Origin: Symbiobacterium sp040797425
Lineage (GTDB): Bacteria > Bacillota > Sulfobacillia > Symbiobacteriales > Symbiobacteriaceae
DNA: 64,000 nucleotides
Assembly (NCBI RefSeq): GCF_040797425.1
Contig: NZ_JBFNEH010000001.1
Coordinates: 62,001-126,000, forward strand
Direction: 5' to 3'
How positions within the stretch are numbered: position 1 is the first letter of the stretch; every line of letters begins with the position of its first letter. Shown here in pieces: positions 61,427 through 64,000 of this stretch. Both the position numbers and the translations under genes were made by a program. The notes below the pieces were generated by a model that did not search any database, had not been told where the DNA came from, and saw only the letters and a list, made by a program, of their open reading frames with translations.

Positions 61427-61603
61427 ATGGCACCGGCACTGCGGAACCGGCTCCTGGACAAGCTCCTGGCCATACCACTGTTCTCTGCGCTGGAACTAGT
61501 CCTACGGCCCGCATTTGGGATCATGATCCTCGTCATGGTCGTTTTCGCCCTTCTTCTCCGCGGCGTCCTTCTGTGCCATGGTGTGACCCGACTGGGCACC
61601 TGA
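61427..61603 (+). CDS. Possible 58-aa membrane peptide
   Basis: Frame with one hydrophobic helix (FGIMILVMVVFALLLRGVLL) after a basic N-terminus (ALRNRLLDKLLAIPL). No Shine-Dalgarno site precedes its ATG. The opposite strand encodes a 25-aa acidic His-rich frame (ENDHDEDHDPKCGP) over the same bases, so either could be an artefact of the other. A strong hairpin follows 48 nt downstream. Confidence 0.3.
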   Translation: MAPALRNRLLDKLLAIPLFSALELVLRPAFGIMILVMVVFALLLRGVLLCHGVTRLGT

Positions 61604-61650
61604 TTCTGGCCGGCCGGCACATCGGCGACCATGCGCCGACCGGACGTCTC

Positions 61651-61674
61651 CGCCCCCGGACCCGTCCGGGGGCG
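61651..61674 (+). terminator. Hairpin downstream of the possible membrane peptide
   Basis: Perfect 11-bp stem CGCCCCCGGAC/GTCCGGGGGCG with 2-nt loop, followed by CCTGCTTTCC. Confidence 0.5.
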
Positions 61675-61860
61675 CCTGCTTTCCCCTTCCGACTCGCGTA
61701 GGATGGCCCCCTACTTCCCAAATCGTAAGCCAGGTACCGGAACCCATGGCGCTCAGTCAGCACGCGCCACTGCGTCCTTGTGTGTCTACCAGGTCTACGC
61801 GGTCCTGCGTTACGCTCAGGGTGAGGGAATAGCAGATTCGGGCGGCGGAATGGAGGGAGC

Positions 61861-62010
61861 ATGATGCTGAGGAAAACACACCGCGAGTACTATCAGACCT
61901 ACCGCAACAGCGACTGGCTGACGCGCCTCAACCTGGTTTACCTGGCCGTGGTGCCTGCTTTCCTGGTAGGCTCCCTCGTCTACTTGATCTGGGTGTTCCT
62001 TACCACTTGA
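61861..62010 (+). CDS. 49-aa single-helix membrane protein
   Basis: Read from the bases: a polar N-terminus LRKTHREYYQTYRNSDWLTR followed by a membrane helix LVYLAVVPAFLVGSLVYLIW and VFLTT. ATG has GGAGGG four bases upstream, and a hairpin terminator lies 60 nt after the stop. Function unknown; an N-in single-pass small protein is predicted. Below usual length cut-offs, so easily missed. Confidence 0.65.
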   Translation: MMLRKTHREYYQTYRNSDWLTRLNLVYLAVVPAFLVGSLVYLIWVFLTT

Positions 62011-62069
62011 CGACAAGCGGAGGGCCAAGTCGGGGCCGTCTGCCGGCGTCCCGCATCCCAACAACACTG

Positions 62070-62100
62070 CAGCCCGGGCGGAAGCGCTCCGCTCGGGCTG
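62070..62100. terminator. Terminator after the 49-aa gene, shared with the convergent gene
   Basis: 13-bp stem with one mismatch (CAGCCCGGGCGGA/TCCGCTCGGGCTG), 5-nt loop, then TTTGTTTG on the plus strand. Confidence 0.85.
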
Positions 62101-62116
62101 TTTGTTTGCGCATCAC

Positions 62117-62446
62117 CTACTGCCGATTCTGCCCCGACGTGTCCCCGCCAGTCTGATCGTTGCCGGTCTGGTTGCGGGCGCGGGCCTGATTCTGATTTCC
62201 GGTCTGGTTGGCGCCCTGGCCCCCGTCAATCATGGCGGCGGCACCAAGTCCGCCCGCCACGGCGCCGACGGCGGTCCCCAGCGGGCCGGCCGCGGAACCC
62301 AGCGTGGCGCCGACGATGGCACCACCAAGTCCGGCGGCACCCTCAGCCATCGTGGGACCGCCGGCACCCTGTGTGTTCGTTGCGGCGCCGTTCGCCGCGC
62401 CGGTCCGGTCCGTGGTGCGGTTGTTCCTCTGCTGGTCCTCTGCCAT
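62117..62446 (-). CDS. Glycine-zipper protein
   Basis: 109-aa protein with Asn/Thr/Gln-rich ends (EDQQRNNRTTDRTG at the start, NQTGNQNQARARNQ near the end) around a central Gly/Ala zipper (GGAIVGATLGSAAGPLGTAV then GAVAGGLGAAA) able to form a membrane-associated or self-assembling helix pair. No signal peptide. Such proteins occur as stress or spore-related proteins, but no specific role can be assigned. ATG preceded by AAAGGGG. Confidence 0.7.
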   Translation of the reverse strand: MAEDQQRNNRTTDRTGAANGAATNTQGAGGPTMAEGAAGLGGAIVGATLGSAAGPLGTAVGAVAGGLGAAAMIDGGQGANQTGNQNQARARNQTGNDQTGGDTSGQNRQ

Positions 62447-62610
62447 GTCTGTGCCCCTTTCGCAAGTAGGTCCGCCCTTACTATGCGTCCGGGGCCCTTG
62501 CCTTATGCGGACTTGCAGCCGTGCACGCGGGCGCGGCGAGGCGCGCCTCGGGCCGAACGGCTTCCGGCACTTGAACCAGCGCGGCCGGCGGACACAGGTG
62601 GGGCCGCGGA

Positions 62611-63834
62611 TCAGGAGGGCCGAACCTCCACCGGGCCCTGCAGCAGTTCCGACAGCACCAGCGACGCGGCTCCTGCCACCAGGAACCGCTCTCCCAGCGC
62701 CGAGCGGCGGATCCGCACGTGCTCGCTCAGCACCGAGAAGGCGCGGGCCCGTCCGAGCTCCACGGCCCGGTCAAGAACCAGGTCACTGCGCTGCGCCAGC
62801 CGCCCGGCCAGCACGATCAGTTCGGGGTTGTAGAGGTTCACGATGTTGGCAATGGCGATGCCGAGGATCCGCCCGCACTCGTCCAGCAGGTCGGTGGCCA
62901 GTTCGTCGCCGGCCTCCGCCGCGGCCAGAAGCTCGGCCGAGCCGATCTCCTCCGCCTCGGCCAGCAGGCTGTGCACACCCCGCCGGATCATCTCCTGTGC
63001 CTTGCGGCCCAGGGCGAAGCCCGAAGCGATGGCCTCCAGGCAGCCGTAGTTGCCGCAGCTGCATCGGGGCCCATCCAGGTCGATGGTCATGTGCCCGATC
63101 TCGCCGGCCCCACCGATGCTGCCCCGGTAAAGACGGCCGCCCACTGTCATGCCCGCGCCGATGCCGTCGTCCACGATGATCAGCATCAGGTCCTGGACCG
63201 ACTGGCCGACGCCGAACCAGACCTCGCCCAGCGCCGCGGCGTTGCCGTCCTTCTCCACGGTGACCGGCAGTCCCGTGGCCGACTCCAGCATCTGGCGCAG
63301 GGGCACGGACTGCCAGCCGTGGAGGTTGGGCGGGGTCAGCAGCACACCCTCATCGGGGTCCAGCGGCCCCGGCGCGGCAACTCCCAACCCCTCCACCAGC
63401 CCCGGCCGCACGCCGGCCTTCTTCACCACCTGGTCGGCGGCGGTTGCGATGCGCTCCACCACGGCCTCGGGCGGGTCGGTGGGCCGCATGGGCAGGTCCG
63501 CCCTCACCACCAGGTGGCCCGCCAGGTCGAAGAGACCCACCACCAGCTTCGCACTCTGGAGCTCGCAGCCGAGCACGTAGCGGGCCGTCGGGTTCAGCGT
63601 GAGCAACACCGGCTTACGCCCACCGCTGGAGGTGCCCAGCCCCACCTCCTGAACCAGGCCCTCGGCCATCAGGTCGGTCACCGCGTTCGTCACGGTAGTG
63701 AAGTTCAGCCCGGTGATCCGCTTCACGTCCGCCCGTGAGATCGGCCCCTTGCGCCGGATCAGGTCCAACACCAGGGAGCGGTTCAGCCGCCTGACCAGGT
63801 CGCTGTTGCCGGTCACGACATTCGATTTTGCCAC
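62611..63834 (-). CDS. ROK-family transcriptional regulator (NagC/XylR type)
   Basis: 407-aa repressor-type ROK protein. N-terminal winged helix-turn-helix LVLDLIRRKGPISRADVKRI with TGLNFTTVTNAVTDLMAEGL, then the sugar-kinase fold: EKDGNAAALGE, DGIGAGMTVGGRLYRGSIGG and AGEIGHMT, and the zinc motif CSCGNYGCLEAIAS. Effector is likely a sugar or sugar phosphate; unknown. GTG start chosen where homology begins, after GGTGAGG; the frame remains open upstream. No sugar genes adjoin within the window. Confidence 0.93.
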   Translation of the reverse strand: MAKSNVVTGNSDLVRRLNRSLVLDLIRRKGPISRADVKRITGLNFTTVTNAVTDLMAEGLVQEVGLGTSSGGRKPVLLTLNPTARYVLGCELQSAKLVVGLFDLAGHLVVRADLPMRPTDPPEAVVERIATAADQVVKKAGVRPGLVEGLGVAAPGPLDPDEGVLLTPPNLHGWQSVPLRQMLESATGLPVTVEKDGNAAALGEVWFGVGQSVQDLMLIIVDDGIGAGMTVGGRLYRGSIGGAGEIGHMTIDLDGPRCSCGNYGCLEAIASGFALGRKAQEMIRRGVHSLLAEAEEIGSAELLAAAEAGDELATDLLDECGRILGIAIANIVNLYNPELIVLAGRLAQRSDLVLDRAVELGRARAFSVLSEHVRIRRSALGERFLVAGAASLVLSELLQGPVEVRPS

Positions 63835-64000
63835 GCGCCTCACCACCCACGCGCTACTTACGCCTCGCGCTTCTGCCCCCAGGGTACAACCGCCCGGGGC
63901 GGTGTCCGCTGGGGCGCTCCTTGCTTTGATACATGAAAGCACTGTTGGAACGACAGCGTCAAGCATGGCGGAACGCCAGCGACAGTGCAGGACTTGCCCC

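Larger units (their letters stand above)
61215..61860. other. 650-bp region with little coding evidence
   Basis: Contains only a doubtful small membrane frame (listed separately) and its hairpin. No RNA gene, repeat or mobile element recognised. Confidence 0.4.

Noticed and set aside
61502..61579. 25-aa His/Asp-rich minus-strand peptide
   Set aside because: No ribosome site and it mirrors a hydrophobic plus-strand frame; strand complementarity alone can explain the composition.

Overview
The window comes from a high-GC Firmicutes genome and is most consistent with Symbiobacterium or a close relative. The ribosomal gene order is Bacillus/Clostridium-like (nusG-rplK-rplA-rplJ-rplL-rpoB-rpoC, str, S10, spc and alpha clusters, then rplM-rpsI-cwlD). 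Sporulation genes (ytfJ/gerW, cwlD) are present, codon use is very GC-rich, and GTG and TTG starts behind strong Shine-Dalgarno sites are frequent. The genus is an inference from style and content; no 16S gene is present.

Layout. Positions 1-9600 are accessory and mixed: a lipoprotein serpin beside a decayed serpin copy; two small membrane proteins (one VUT family); an ECF sigma / zinc anti-sigma / ytfI / ytfJ operon; leuB; a FlK-like thioesterase; a methyltransferase; thymidine kinase; and cwlD. Positions 9700-49500 hold the translation and transcription super-cluster, almost entirely on the minus strand, so expression runs from high to low coordinates: tRNA-fMet, rpmG, tRNA-Trp, secE, nusG, rplK, rplA, a small unknown gene, rplJ, rplL, rpoB, rpoC; then an L7Ae-like gene, rpsL, rpsG, fusA, tuf; S10 (rpsJ to rpsQ); spc (rplN to secY, adk, map); alpha (KOW protein, infA, rpmJ, rpsM, rpsK, rpsD, rpoA, rplQ); ecfA1-ecfA2-ecfT, truA, rplM, rpsI. 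An oppositely oriented ECF-sigma cassette and an RsmC-like methyltransferase are inserted between rpoC and the str cluster. Positions 50000-64000 are accessory again: a chemoreceptor-like membrane protein interrupted by an abnormal poly-G block, a NarL-type two-component pair, a selenocysteine-containing membrane formate dehydrogenase operon (alpha, beta, gamma, fdhE, NuoF-like protein), small membrane proteins, a glycine-zipper protein and a ROK-family regulator.

The central block supplies ribosome, RNA polymerase, Sec translocon, initiation and elongation factors. Clear sigma-A promoters (17-18 bp spacers) lie upstream of rplM, the KOW/infA segment, the L7Ae/rpsL cluster, rpoB, rplJ, the small gene before rplJ, secE, rpmG and tRNA-fMet. 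Several leaders look regulatory: an L10 leader with attenuator, a three-hairpin rplK leader, a roughly 330-nt rpoB leader and an rplM leader.

The formate dehydrogenase operon should oxidise formate outside the membrane (Tat signal on the alpha subunit, cytochrome b gamma subunit). It is the strongest non-routine feature, because an in-frame TGA with a SECIS-like hairpin splits the alpha subunit for ordinary gene callers. I saw no CRISPR array, transposase, phage gene or clearly new defence system.
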